Shown: positions 23,626 to 36,000 of the stretch, piece by piece | Numbering within the stretch: position 1 is the stretch's first letter | How the letters are laid out: every line of letters begins with the position of its first letter | Origin: Globodera rostochiensis | Taxonomy: Eukaryota > Nematoda > Chromadorea > Rhabditida > Heteroderidae | NCBI GenBank assembly: GCA_018350325.1 | Contig: JAEVLN010000004.1 | Location: 2,046,001-2,110,000, forward strand | Direction: 5' to 3' | Length of the DNA: 64,000 bases | Notes under the pieces: model-generated | The model's database searches: none | The model's input: only the letters and a program-made list of their open reading frames with translations | Told to the model about the DNA's origin: nothing | Position numbers and translations under genes: made by a program

Positions 23626-26600
23626 ATGGCATGCTCGGCTCTTTTTTTCCTGGACATAAAAGGAAAGGTAAGCCTGGGTTGGTGGAGGAACTGAAAAATT
23701 TTCGCACTTTAAACGTGTGCCCAACATTTTGTAATTTTATACAATTGAGTGGATGTATGTTATGGCATTAAAGCTTTTGTTATATTCAATTATACTTCCC
23801 GAAACATTCATTTTTTGTCCACAATGTGAGCCATTTTCTGTGAGGAGTGCTCCTTCGTCTCTCATAGTCAGTGCCATTGATTGTGTGACCTCTGATGAGT
23901 TGAGTGGGTTTGGGAAGATGGCAGAGTTGGTTTTTGGTTTGCCTTGTCGACCTCTCTTCTCTATGCCAGAGGGCCCATTCGCGTCACATTCCTCCGTCCT
24001 CACTCTTTCCCCAACGCCGTTCACCTCTCTGTCCATTTATTCTTCATCAGGACACCTCCGGTTGTACTATTTTTGAGGTTATTGGTTTTGATCAAATTCG
24101 AATTGCCGAAATTTTTTGAACATAAAAACCGAATTCGTAGACCCAAAGAATCCAAATAACTTTACTATAGTAACAAACTGCATTATGCTCTATGCTAAAT
24201 GGTTGTTTTATATACTCATTTCTCACTTAATTGAACAAATTCTTCTCAGATGATCAAATAATGACCGATCAAAATCCGCTAAATGTAAATGGTTCTCTGT
24301 TTCCAACTCATATTCCGACCCAGCCTCCTGTCTATTTCGAGACTTCTCAGTCATTCCCCCGGGAGTTGAGGCTGCCCCCCTACTCGAGTGCCTTCCATTA
24401 TCAGCCTATTGGACAACGCGGGACAGAGATTTCGTCGCAACATTTCTCGGCACACTCTCCGTCTTGGGAACATCATTGTCCAACCCAAGCGTTGCCTTCA
24501 AGTTCGACGAGTATCAGCGTCGACTGTCGCACTACTCCACACGATTACAACGATGAGGATGAGCTTACGATAGGCTACGACCTCCGTGACCATTCTGTTG
24601 GTTACGACGGCAAGGAGAACCTCGCCCTTCGTTCTTCGGACGAACGGGCGCCTCAAGAGTGCGGCGGTGATGTCCGACGACCCTTTGACAACATTTCGAA
24701 TTCGAGCAACTCAGCATTGAATTGTGTCGGTAACAGAGAGTTCCGCACAGAGTTGGAACGGCACCGCTATTTGGAGCGACGGAGCAAGAACAACGAGGCG
24801 GCCAAGCAGTCCAGGAACAAACGGCGCGAGCGCGAGAAGTATTTGGAGGAACGCGTCAAGCTGCTCGAGGAGGAGAATCAACGTCTGAAGGAGGCGCTCA
24901 AGACGGAACAGCAGGAGAAGCGGAGTGTGACCATGCAGGGGGGCCATCGTTGGTGATTGTGTTGTTGATATGCTGAACCTATCGCTTAAATTTTACGGTT
25001 TTTTTAATTGTATCTCCTCATGCATCGTTTCTTTTTTTTCATTTAAATGAAGTGCCCAAATTGAATGATTCCAATGTGTAAAAGTTACCAAGCTGTACAT
25101 ACAACCACTCTCAACATATCAAGATTTGAAAACAAAATGTGTTCATGTTAAATGTATTTGTTCTTTTTGTTTATAGGTTCTCATCTCGCGCAATTACCGG
25201 TTAGCAAATTGTTTTGGGTGGTGGGGGTCATTATTAACATAACTTTTTGTACACCATTGCATTTTGTAGCGGCGATGTCGACATTGGAATTATTGAGAAA
25301 TTTGTTCCACTTTTGGTCGATTTGGAGGAGGAGGGTCAGCTCGCACCGGTTGTCGATGTTGACAGTGGCACTCATATGATCTGGATCCGCTTTAATAACT
25401 TTTACGGTATACTTCTAACTACAATTAGTTTTTATAGTTTTTTTTTTGTGACAGGAAGGCTTAAAAATTAAATTTTACGATTTAACTCTTATGTCCAGAA
25501 TTACAAAAATAAATTTTGTGAGGCAAATGCCCTCAATTCTAAACGTTAAGTTGTTGCTGTCTCCCGTTGCAATGCCAATGTGTCGTTGGTCCAGTCATTT
25601 CTGTACAAATTGGTCGGTGTTTTGGCGGAGTATTTCAAGGACGTGGAGGAGGAGTCGATCCGCGACAATTTTGTGATCATCTACGAACTCTTGGACGGTA
25701 TGGGAAAGCATTTAAATTCAAATCTGACCAAATTTTCAATGGTTTTCGACTCACAAATCAGCCACTTAACTCTATAAATTTTTTTAAAATTAATAATCGG
25801 CACTAATTTGAAGAGATGATGGACTTTGGCTATCCGCAGATCACTGAAGGACGAATATTACGCGAGTATTTTACCGCTTCAAATTTCACAAATAATGCTT
25901 TTCATTTCTCTCAGATATATCACACAGGTGGGACACAAATTGGAGGCCTCACATCAGCCACGGCCTCCGATGGCGGTGACCAACGCCGTCTCGTGGAGGT
26001 GGGGGCTCATTTGTTTTATCAGAGCGCTCAAAAATGACAGTCTTTTCGAAATACGAAAAAAATTAATGTAAAACTTTTGCTTCGTAAAATATTAATCCCG
26101 TAAGCCCAGATTGATTGGGAAATTCAATACAGAGATTTTGGAATGATTTTTTTGACTTTTGAAGCCAGGTTGACTGTTACTTTTTTGTTGCTGTTCAGCT
26201 ATCATATGTATTTAATAATGTGTGCATTCTTTGGCTTAATTTTTAGGTCCGAGGGTGTGAAGCACAGGAAAAATGAGGTTTTTTTAATTTCAAAGACCAG
26301 ACGACGCGTAATGGCACTTTTGTCTCTTTTAGGTGTTCCTTGACGTGATCGAGTCGTTGAACTTGCTGGTAAATGGTTATTATTTTCTGAAATTGTTAAA
26401 TGTTTATATGATGAATGCTTTACCCTGAGAAACTTTTTTGTGTTCAAGGCAAGCGGGGCCGGCACAGTGCTTCAGAGTGAAATTGTTGGCTCTGTAAAAA
26501 TGCGAGTGTTTCTGACCGGAATGCCCGAATTGCGCTTGGGTTTGAATGACAAAGTGCGTTTTTGTTCTTTTTTTTAATGGAAATTCCAAAAAAAAATAAA

Positions 26601-28001
26601 TTAATTGTTTAAGGTTCAATTCGATGCGTCTGGAAGTGAGTGGTGAAAAGTGCATAAAAGAAATATTTGGACAAATTTAACAATTCACAGGAGGAAGAAG
26701 CAAAGCGGTGGAGTTGGAGGACATCAAATTCCATCAATGTGTGCGACTTTCGCGTTTCGGTAATATTTTCATACAAATGATGATTTTTGAAAATAAATTA
26801 CATTTTCTTAAGAAAATGATCGCACTATCAGTTTTATTCCGCCCGACGGAGAGTTTGAACTGATGAGCTACAGGCAATTTTTTTTTGAACCGATAACTCA
26901 AAAGCACCCACAATTTATTGGAGTTTTACTATTAAACAGGTTGAGCACCGTTGTGAAGCCGCTCATTTGGGTTGAAGCGGTGAGTTACAAAATAATCGTT
27001 GAGATTTTTTTGCCCCAATTTTTAGGTCATCGAAAAATTTTCGCACAGTCGTGTTGAGTACATGGTCAAGGTACAAAAAACCTGGCACGAAAATTGACAC
27101 TTTCTTTGGAATAATGCTTTAAGAATGGAGGGGAAATTCTTTGATCATTTAATAATTGATTTGTTTTTTGATCAAATTTTTAGGCAAACAATTTCCTTTT
27201 TTCAGGCAAAGAGTCAATTCAAAAGACGTTCAACAGCGAATAATGTGGAGATAATTGTGCCGGCCCCCACTTACTCGGACAGTCCGCGCTTCAAAACGGC
27301 CATCGGAAATTGTCTCTACCAACCGGAAGTGCGCGTGAATCTCTTTAATAAATGAATTGTTTTTTTGGATTATTTATTTTATTTTATTTTTTGCTTTAAT
27401 TATTTAGGAAAATTCGTTTGTATGGAACATTAAAAATTTCCCTGGCGGCAAGGAATATTTGATGCGTGCCCATTTCAAATTGCCGTCCGTACTCAGCGGA
27501 GAGGTTGAGGGAAAGCGTCCGATTAAAGTGCGCTTCGAAATACCCTACTTCACAACATCGGGTGAGCATGTTTAAATAAGCGAAATTTTTTCGCCAAGTT
27601 TTGTACATTCGAAAATTTTCGGGATGCGGGCGAGGGAATCATATTTTAGGTGATTTTAAAATTCGCAAATTCATTAAGTAAGCGGAAGCCCGAAGACGTT
27701 AGAATTGTTTTTAAATTTGTACATTTTGACTGAGAAATTTTTATCCAAAATTGTTGAAAAATAAATACGGAAATTTAACCATCCTCAAAAAAGGGACCAG
27801 AGATTATTCTCCTCCTTCGCCATTAAATAGAGGGGCAAAAAGGGGTTATTCAGAGGGCACAACTACACACATTTTCCCCATTTAGGCATCCAAGTTCGCT
27901 ACCTCAAAATCATCGAAAAGAGTGGCTATCAGGCGCTGCCGTGGGTGCGATACATCACACAGAGTGGTGACTATTCTCTGCGATTGAATTCGGCGACCTG
28001 A
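23626..28001 (+). CDS. AP1M1: AP-1 clathrin adaptor mu subunit
   Basis: The mu subunit of AP-1 binds YxxPhi sorting signals at the trans-Golgi and endosomes. Exon 1 (23626-23667) reads MACSALFFLDIKGK. After a 1.5-kb intron, exon 2 (from 25178) gives VLISRNYR, then GDVDIGIIEKFVPLLVDLEE. Later exons give RCNANVSLVQSFLYKLVGVL, EEESIRDNFVIIYELLD, MDFGYPQITEGRILREY, KNEVFLDVIESLNLL, SGAGTVLQSEIVGSVKMRVF, FHQCVRLSRFENDRTISFIP, AKSQFKRRSTANNVEIIVPA, FPGGKEYLMRAHFKLPSV, IPYFTTSGIQVRYLKIIEKS and ALPWVRYITQSGDYSLRLNS, ending at 28001. These match AP-1 mu closely throughout. C. elegans has two such genes, unc-101 and apm-1, and I cannot say which this equals. A bZIP gene occupies intron 1. Confidence 0.95.
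24261..24956 (+). CDS. bZIP transcription factor nested in the AP-1 mu intron
   Basis: One uninterrupted frame starts MTDQNPLNVNGSLFPTHIPT at 24261 and ends at a TGA at 24954-24956. The N-terminal part is Pro/Ser-rich with an acidic patch (YNDEDELTIGY). The C-terminus has the DNA-contact region YLERRSKNNEAAKQSRNKRR, with the NNxxAAxxSR signature. A short zipper follows (YLEERVKLLEEENQRLKEAL, with leucines seven residues apart). The basic region is closest to the PAR/CES-2 class, though that is judged by eye. A TTCTTCTCAG acceptor sits at about 24241-24250, just before the start, and could take a trans-spliced leader. The gene lies wholly inside intron 1 of AP-1 mu, same strand, with no introns of its own. 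Confidence 0.85.
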   Translation: MTDQNPLNVNGSLFPTHIPTQPPVYFETSQSFPRELRLPPYSSAFHYQPIGQRGTEISSQHFSAHSPSWEHHCPTQALPSSSTSISVDCRTTPHDYNDEDELTIGYDLRDHSVGYDGKENLALRSSDERAPQECGGDVRRPFDNISNSSNSALNCVGNREFRTELERHRYLERRSKNNEAAKQSRNKRREREKYLEERVKLLEEENQRLKEALKTEQQEKRSVTMQGGHRW

Positions 28002-28400
28002 TATTTGTTTATTATAAAACACCTAAAACTCGATTTTGATCCAAAGTTCTGTTTCTGTGACGACGACTTGTTGATCCCGTCCTCCTCCGATCATTTGCAA
28101 TTGATTAAAACTTTCCAAATCAATTGTCATTTAATCCAATGCAGCCAGCCCAATCACTTTTGATGGCTTTTTGTGTCTGTCTGATACTCACATTGTGTTC
28201 GAATCTCTTCTTCCTTCCGCATGCAAAGAATTTAATTTGAATTTATTTGCTTTAATAAGCTTTGCCATTTTTTGTAATTTAACTCTTTGACAAATGTTGT
28301 TCTTACATTAAAATATATAATATTTCTGCTGCTTGTCGGCGTTTTGTAAAATTGCGGGTTCGCGAGTTGGGGATTTTTTTGGACATGGATTTTGTGACAA
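28002..28400. other. Intergenic between AP-1 mu and mTERF genes
   Basis: About 400 bases, AT-rich, with several TTTAATT runs. This is presumed 3' UTR and promoter. No other gene was seen. Confidence 0.5.
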
Positions 28401-28424
28401 ATGCCCGATGTTTCCCTTTTGAAG

Positions 28425-30502
28425 ATGCTCGGCAGGCGATTGTTCACAACTTTATGTGCAAGGCATCGTTTGCGCGTGCCGGAACGTGTGCCATGCTTTT
28501 GTTATTCTGTGGTCGGAACAAACAACGACCAACTGTTACGACAGCAAATTGACTCGAACATCCAAAGTGATTGCACTTTTTTGATCAAAAAATGGTGGAA
28601 ATTCCATGTTTAAAAAATATATTTTTAATTCAGCTCAAGATGACCAGCACGAATTGCGGCAAATGTTGCGCACAATCGTCGACACGCATTTGGCCAACGG
28701 ACAGATATTTTTTGTGCCATGGGCCAATGATCGGGCAATACTGACGCTGCTGTCTCCATTCAAGCAGTTGACTGCCCAAGGTGGTTTTTGGAGCTGTACT
28801 TTTGGTGGAAGAGAAGAAATTTGGCATAAAAAATTTGAATAATGTTGAAAAAGTTTTTGGATTCAGTGGACCAATTTTTAATGTGCCCCATTAGGCGTTT
28901 CTTTGGAGTTTCTCATCGACGCGTGCACAAAGAGTGCCGACCTTTTTGTGACATTGACGAAGAATGGGCGAGAAGCGATCAAAAAGTTCACTATTTTTGT
29001 TGAATGTTTGGAAATGACGTACGAAGACGCAATGCGATTTTATGCAAAGTAAGAAAATATTAGGACGGGACTTTTTTAATGAAAAATGGGAGTCTTGGGT
29101 AGGTAATGACGCCAATTTTGTGCATAAAAAAAGAAACACCGATTTTGTGGAATAAAATCGGTTGGTCTTTTCGAGCTCGTTATAGAGCCTGGAGTACCCA
29201 TCACTCACAGAATCTCGAAAACAATCTACAAAATAAGTCATTACATCACTCTAAAAGCCTAAACGGCGTCCAAAGCAAAATAAAAAACGTCAAAAGGGAC
29301 AGTCTTAAATTTTACTTCTTTTTAAACTGTCCGAAAATTCGTTGTTCTAAAATTCAAACTGTTGTATTCCGTGGAACCCCCGGCTAACTTAAAAAGGATT
29401 TTTGTTAATTTTATCATTTGTTTTTTAAACTAATTTTTGTGTTCAGACGGGCGGATGGACTTGACAGCGTGTCGGCCGATTCAATTCAGCAACGGCTGAG
29501 CGTTTTTCTTGGCCGAGGAATTCTGGCGGGTGCTCAACTCAAAATGTTAGTGAAGCGGTGGCCAGACATTCTGTTCATGGGCAACCCGCAGACGATGGAC
29601 ATGTTCTGGGAGGAAATTTCGGGCTTCTTCGCCATGAGTGATGTTGGTTGGACTATTTGAGAAGCTGTAAACCGCGTCATTTAATTGCAATGCATTTTAG
29701 ATGAAGAAACTGATGTTGAACAGTCCTCAAATTTGTCTGCTGGATGTGGAGGAAATTGTGGAAATATACGAGGTGAAAAAGGGACACGCTCAGACTGTCA
29801 AGGCAAACCACGGGATTACGTCTTTGTCAAAAAAATTAGAAAAAATGAATTCTCTCGATTATTACAAGTTTCTCGGAATAAATATTCTCTTTTTTGCAGT
29901 ACATTTACTTTCACATGGGCATTGAGTCGGACGAGTTGACGGAGAGCACCAATTGGCTTAACCTGCGGTTGGAACAGATCATGGCACGACACGAATTTCT
30001 GTTGAAAACGGGCAAATACACTTTCCCTGACCCGAAGAAGCCGCAGTTGAAGAAGGTGGGGGTGGGAGGGTGGTCGGTGATGGTTGCAGTTCAGGAGTTC
30101 TGGCCAATAAACTTCGAGAAGAATTTATTGGAATTTGGGTCAAAATTCAAGGCTCTAAACCGGTTACGGCAGTCGACGTTGGGCGGACAACAAGATCAAA
30201 CTGTTCACTTTTGCCTGATCTTTTAAGGAAAATCCGACGGCAAGCCGAATTTTTGACGTGTCCGATCTGGAGTTTGCTACAAAAGTCGGATGCGTTTCGC
30301 ACGAGGAATGGATTGTTTTCCAGGACCTGAGAAAGTTGGAAGAGCTTTTGAGCGAGAAAGAGCGGCCATATGAAAGGTTTGGTCTTTGTCCTTCTCAAAA
30401 AGGGGGGCCATTTTTGTGCTTTTTAGAGTTCTGCCAGCGATGCGGAAGCAATTTGAACGGAAGGTAAAGGAAGCGGTCGAAAAAGAGGCGGGCGAACTTT
30501 GA
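28425..30502 (+). CDS. mTERF-family mitochondrial protein
   Basis: mTERF proteins act in mitochondrial transcription and ribosome assembly. The start at 28425 gives MLGRRLFTTLCARHRLRVPE, an Arg-rich mitochondrial presequence; an in-frame ATG at 28401 is an alternative. Later exons include DDQHELRQMLRTIVDTHLAN, VSLEFLIDACTKSADLF, LGRGILAGAQLKMLVKRWPD with ILFMGNPQTMDMFWEE, MKKLMLNSPQICLLDVEEIV and YIYFHMGIESDELTES. The next block, RLEQIMARHEFLLKTGKY, is the arginine-His-x-x-Leu...Gly-x-Tyr ending of an mTERF repeat. The C-terminal exon is charged and ends KEAVEKEAGEL at 30502. MTERF4 or MTERF3 seems nearest, but the subfamily is not settled. One intron of about 390 bases (29050-29440) is longer than the others. 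Confidence 0.72.
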
Positions 30503-31321
30503 CAGAAGGATTTTGTCGATAATCATTATTTGTCATTTCGTAAATCATATCTTGGTTTAAACAAATTTAATACAATGCACTCGAGATTACCACAAAGCAG
30601 AATAACACGCTCAAGGAACCTTGCCTTAATTGGACCACTAATTTTTATGATTAGAACAAGATGTCACGCAATAGCCGTCAACGTGGGAAAAAAACCCGGA
30701 ATTTAAAGCCTTCTGGCAAGAATTCGCACTTCCGATAAGAGTGACGAATCATCAATTTGTAAAATGAACTATAACTTACTTTAAATCCTTAACTGGTTGA
30801 GTCGTAAGGCATACCAAATGATAGCTAACATTCTGAACACAAACAGAAGCTATTGTGATCAAACAAACCTCACAAAAGAAACCCCCAAGTTTTTCTGACA
30901 AAATTTGAATTTATACTTTTAAATTTTTGGCTTAGTATTTAGTATTAAAAACAAGAAAAATGTCGATGTTTGTTTTGCTGCTGACGTGGAGTGGTAAAGG
31001 GTCTCTTCCTTTTGGATTGACTGTATTCTATTTACGTTAACGTTTATGTACAATTTATGTTACAAATGTCATAATTGTTTATTTGTTAACAATTTTCGGC
31101 ATTTTTTTATTTGTAACTTTTGTCTTGTTTCCCGGTCTAGGAAATTATGACTCAGCAAGATAAAGTTTTTTTGGGAAACAAATCGGTTATGATCAAATGT
31201 TCAACAAAAAGGGTTTTGAACGAGTTGACCCGACCCAAAAAAATAGCCTCTGTAAGCAAACTGCAAAAAATGGCCTTTCTTAAATTATAATTAACACAAT
31301 TTGGATTAATTTAGCTAAAGA
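30503..31321. other. Intergenic between mTERF and KDEL receptor genes
   Basis: About 820 bases of AT-rich sequence with T runs. No open frame with recognisable similarity was seen. Confidence 0.5.
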
Positions 31322-32757
31322 ATGAATGTATTTCGACTGTCGGCTGATTTAGCTCATCTCGTTGCGATCTTCATCCTTTTGTGGAAGATATGGAAAACCC
31401 GCAGTGTGGCGGGTGCGTTGCACACAAACGCATTTTCTGCCGTTTTTAAAAAACTTTGTTTTCAGGAATCTCCGGGCGATCTCAAGTCCTTTTCCTTCTC
31501 GTCTTCATTTGCCGTTATCTTGACTTGGTATTTTTTAACTTTTTGTGTCAAAATTTTATCTGTTTTAATGCATTTTTGTTTTAGGTCACGAACTATGTGT
31601 CCCCATACAACAGCGTCATGAAGGCTAGTTTTGGAATTGGGCGTTTTTGTTTAATTGCACGGGTGGTGTGAAACTTAAGATTTTCTTCATCGGTTCATCT
31701 GTTGCGACGGTCTATTTCATTTACATCAAGTTCAAGGCCACTTATGACAGGTGTTTCAAGGGGTTTCAGCAATTTTGTCTCTTCAGAATTTTGAATTCAT
31801 ATATTAGAATTTAGCAAAAAAGTCTATTGCATTGAGACCGAAATCTTAGTGCATTATGGGTCGGTGAGTGCAGAAATGTTAAACCATTTTTTTGTTAAGA
31901 AATCACGACACTCTCCGCATTGAATTCCTCGTGTTGCCGTGTATTTGTTTGGGACTACTTATCAACCACGAATTCTCCGTGTTCGAAGTGAGTGATATTG
32001 GGAAATGTGCAGTTGAACAAAAACACTCACTCACACATTAAGGTTCTATGGACGTTCAGCATTTACATGGAGTCTGTTGCCATAATGCCGCAATTGGTAT
32101 CGCATTACCAACTATGATTATTGGAAATTGCGAATTGAAAATGGACAAAAACCTAAACAATTTTTTAGTAGCAAAAAGAATGTTTTGGAAGTAGGACGTA
32201 TCTGCGTTGTTCTCAGATTTTACACAGATTCTCATCTAAATGTTGTTTTAGTTTATGCTGTCGAAGACGGGGTCCGCGGAAACCATCACTGCCCATTATC
32301 TGTTCGCTCTTGGCTCCTACCGTGCCCTCTACATCTTGAATTGGGTCTACCGCTACTACATGGGTAAGCCTGGGGCCGGACTTTGTCCAAGAAATGGGTT
32401 AAGAGCATCATAGCCCCCACCCCTCCGCTTCGAAATGGCGTGCCCAAAACTACCAATGAATAATAATTGGCCATATTCAGAGGACTTTATGGACATAATC
32501 GCCGTTGTCGCTGGCATTGTTCAAACGGTGTTTTTCAATTAAAATTCCTCCATTATTTGAATTCTTTGTTTAGGTTTTGTACGCCGATTTCTTCTACCTT
32601 TATGTCACCAAAGTAATTTTGTTCTCAATATGAACAAAAACGCAAGAAAAAATAATTGTTTTCAGGTTGTGCAACAAAAGTAAATGGACGCTGATTGCCT
32701 TGATAAACTTTCTTTTTGCCTATTTTGTTTAGGCGAAATATCCAATTGCCGGCGTAA
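31322..32757 (+). CDS. erd-2: ER lumen protein-retaining (KDEL) receptor
   Basis: This seven-helix Golgi receptor returns escaped ER proteins. It starts [20 protein letters not shown] at 31322. Later exons give [120 protein letters not shown] and [19 protein letters not shown]. The last two exons join to VVQQKRNIQLPA and a TAA at 32755-32757, matching the usual LPA ending. The exon ending NSVMK (31622) is followed by GCTAGT rather than GT, so that intron appears to be GC-AG. With that join the protein aligns to family members without a gap. Confidence 0.94.
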
Positions 32758-33072
32758 TGAAGAAGAACTTTGCGCCATTGGAGAAGCTGTACAATCAGTC
32801 GCCTTGTTGTACACCCATTTATTTTATTTATTTTGTTTTTCAACGATTGTTACTCATTTGAGGCCAACCATTTACTCTCGAAGGAATAAAAAGTTTTGGT
32901 TGATTGTTTTTTTCTCGGATTTGATCAGGTCGTGTTTTGCCATTGGGTTTCGATGTCATGTCCAAATAAATGTAAATTTTTTATGATCACTATCAGCAGC
33001 AGATTAGTTTTATACAATTGACAATTCAACTATAAACCAAACGCCACACCCAAGCAAATCTTTACTAAAGAA
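32758..33072. other. Short intergenic between KDEL receptor and AP beta genes
   Basis: Only 315 bases separate the stop and the next start on the same strand. It is AT-rich, with AATAAA-type words near 32885 and 32966. The spacing is long for a nematode operon but not excluded. Confidence 0.45.
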
Positions 33073-36000
33073 ATGACTGATGCGAAATATTTCACAACAA
33101 CAAAAAAGGGTAACATTTTGGAGGAGTTAAAATTCAATTGTATCAATCTCATTCCCTTTTTGTGCATTGTCAGGTGAAATATTTGAGCTGAAGAATGAAT
33201 TGAACTCCGACAAAAAGGAGAAGAAGCGTGAGGCGGTTAAAAAAGTGATTGCGAGCATGACAGTGGGCAAAGACGTGAGGTGCGTTTGTGAATGGGCGGG
33301 GGAGTCCATGTCCGGACCGATCGCAAAAGTTCGAAGCGAAAATGTTTGGGTACGAATGGGGGGAGGCGAACTTGATGGAGGAGATGGTTGGCTTTTCGAA
33401 GATTCAAATTGACCACTTGAACTTGTAATCTGCGCGGGGGGCGGGCCTTCATTCATAAAACGAAAAAAACCTTTTCTCTGTCCACAATCTGAATATGTTT
33501 TTCCTTTCTTTTCTTTTCAGCGCTCTTTTTCCGGACGTTGTGAACTGTATGCAGACGGACAATGTCGAGCTGAAGAAGCTGGTCTACCTGTACCTGATGA
33601 ACTATGCCAAGAGCCAACCCGAACTGGCGGTAATGGCCGTCAACACATTTGTCAAGGTGTTTTTTGTTTGGTTTTTAAATTTATGCCATGCCAATTTTTT
33701 TGCCACAAATTTAACCCAAGTGTTTAAACAAAATGTAATGACTCTCCAAAACTTAATGCAGGACTGCGAGGATCCGAACCCGTTGATCCGTGCGTTGGCC
33801 GTCCGCACGATGGGATGCATTCGAGTGGACAAAATCACCGAATATTTGTGCGAACCGTTGCGCAAGTGCATGAAGGACGAGGACCCTTATGTCCGAAAGA
33901 CGGCCGCAATTTGTGTGGCAAAATTGGTACATTTTTGTTTTTCAATTATTTCAAAGAAAAACAAATTCTGGCGCCGACATCGCGATCATTTTCGTTTTTT
34001 TAGCATGACATAAACGCCCAAATGGTTGAGGACCAAGGCTTTGTGGACCTACTCAGCGATTTGCTCAGCGACTCAAATCCGATGGTTTCTTTGTTTCTTT
34101 CGATGTGTTAAATTGTCTTCGTTTCCTCTTTTTTTAAGGTTGTGGCAAATGCCGTTGCGGCAATTGCAGAAATCAACGAGTCGCGCACCCTCATCGACAT
34201 AAACGCCCAAACAGTGAACAAATTGTTAACCGCGTTGAGTAAGCAAATTTGCCGTTTTTCCCAAAATTTTTTGAAGAAAAAGACATTTTCATTGTTTTTG
34301 TGAACGGAGGTCCTTTTTTATTTTTTTGGTAATTTGTTTGTTTTGTTATAAATTTCTCCTCTAACCCGCAGACGAATGCACCGAGTGGGGCCAAGTGTTT
34401 ATTTTGGACGCGTTGTCCAATTATCAGCCAAAGGATGAGCGAGAGGCACAAAAGTGAGTGCGCATTCCAACACTTTTTGATTTTCGATATTTTCCTAAAA
34501 TGAGTTATTAAGCATCTGCGAACGGATCAGTCCCCGTCTGGCGCACGCGAATGCCGCCGTTGTCCTCTCCACGGTGAAGGTGCTGATGAAGCTGATCAAC
34601 ATGCTGCCCGACGGCTCCGACTTTGTGGTCCAACTGATCAAAAAGCTTGCTCCGCCGATGGTCACGCTGCTATCTGCGGAGCCAGAAATTCAATATGTTG
34701 CATTGCGTAATATCAATTTGATTGTGCAGAAACGGTTAGCAAAACAGTTGATATTGCGTTAAAGTTTACGAAATTTTAATTGTTTTAGACCTGACATTCT
34801 GAAGCAAGAGATGAAGGTGTTTTTCGTCAAGTACAATGATCCGGTATTGAATTTCCTGGAAAGATTTTTGTTGAACCGAATTGTTGTTAAGATCTACGTG
34901 AAAATGGAGAAGTTGGACATCATGATACGTCTTGCTCAGCAGAACAACATCGCCCAAGTGCTCTCCGAGCTCAAAGAGTACACGCGCTTAACTTTACCAT
35001 TTTTGTTGAACTAAATAAACAACATTTTCGATATGCCACCGAAGTCGACGTGGACTTTGTTCGCAAGGCGGTCCGAGCGATTGGGCGTTGTGCCATCAAA
35101 GTGGAACAAAGTGCGGAGCGATGTGTCAACACACTTTTGGAGTTGATCCAAACAAAAGTCAATTATGTGGTGCAGGAAGCGGTTGTGGTGATAAAGGTGA
35201 TTAATTGTTAAATTAATTTAAAAATAATTTTTGGCATTTTATCTGTCATTCTTTGTAGGACATCTTTCGAAAGTATCCAAATCGTTATGAGGGGATCATC
35301 TCTACACTATGCGAAAATCTTGACACATTAGACGAGCCCGAAGCTCGAGCATCGATGATTTGGGTATGTATTTTAAATGCTGTTTTTACTGCATTTCCCG
35401 AAAAACAGATCATCGGTGAGTATGCTGAACGTATCGACAATGCGGACGAACTGCTGGAGTCGTTCGTCGAAGGCTTTCATGACGAAAACACTCAAGTCCA
35501 ACTGCAGCTGCTCACTGCGGTTTGTGAGCATTTGTTGTTCTTTTGAATTTTAACTTCTGACCTGGTCAAGGTGGTCAAACTGTTCCTGAAGCGTCCCACT
35601 GACACGCAACAATTGGTCCAGCGTGTGCTCACATTGGCAACTCAGGTGGCATTTGGGGAGCGGGATTCATGCACAGGGAAATGCATTTCTTAAACTTTGA
35701 GTTCCATTATACGGGCAATGTAGTTTACCCATGCTCATGACTCTGTTGATTTAAAATGCAGATTTTCTAATTTATATCATTTTGAACCAGGATTCTGACA
35801 ACCCTGACCTCCGGGACCGAGGCTATATTTATTGGCGCCTTCTGAGTGCCGACCCGCAGGCGGCCAAGGAAGTTGTGTTGGCAGAGAAGCCGCTGATTTC
35901 AGAAGAAACGGATCTGCTGGAGCCATCTCTACTCAACCAATTGGTGCATTTTTTTGTGTTACCTAAAATACCCGATATTTATCGTTTTTTTTTGTCTCTG

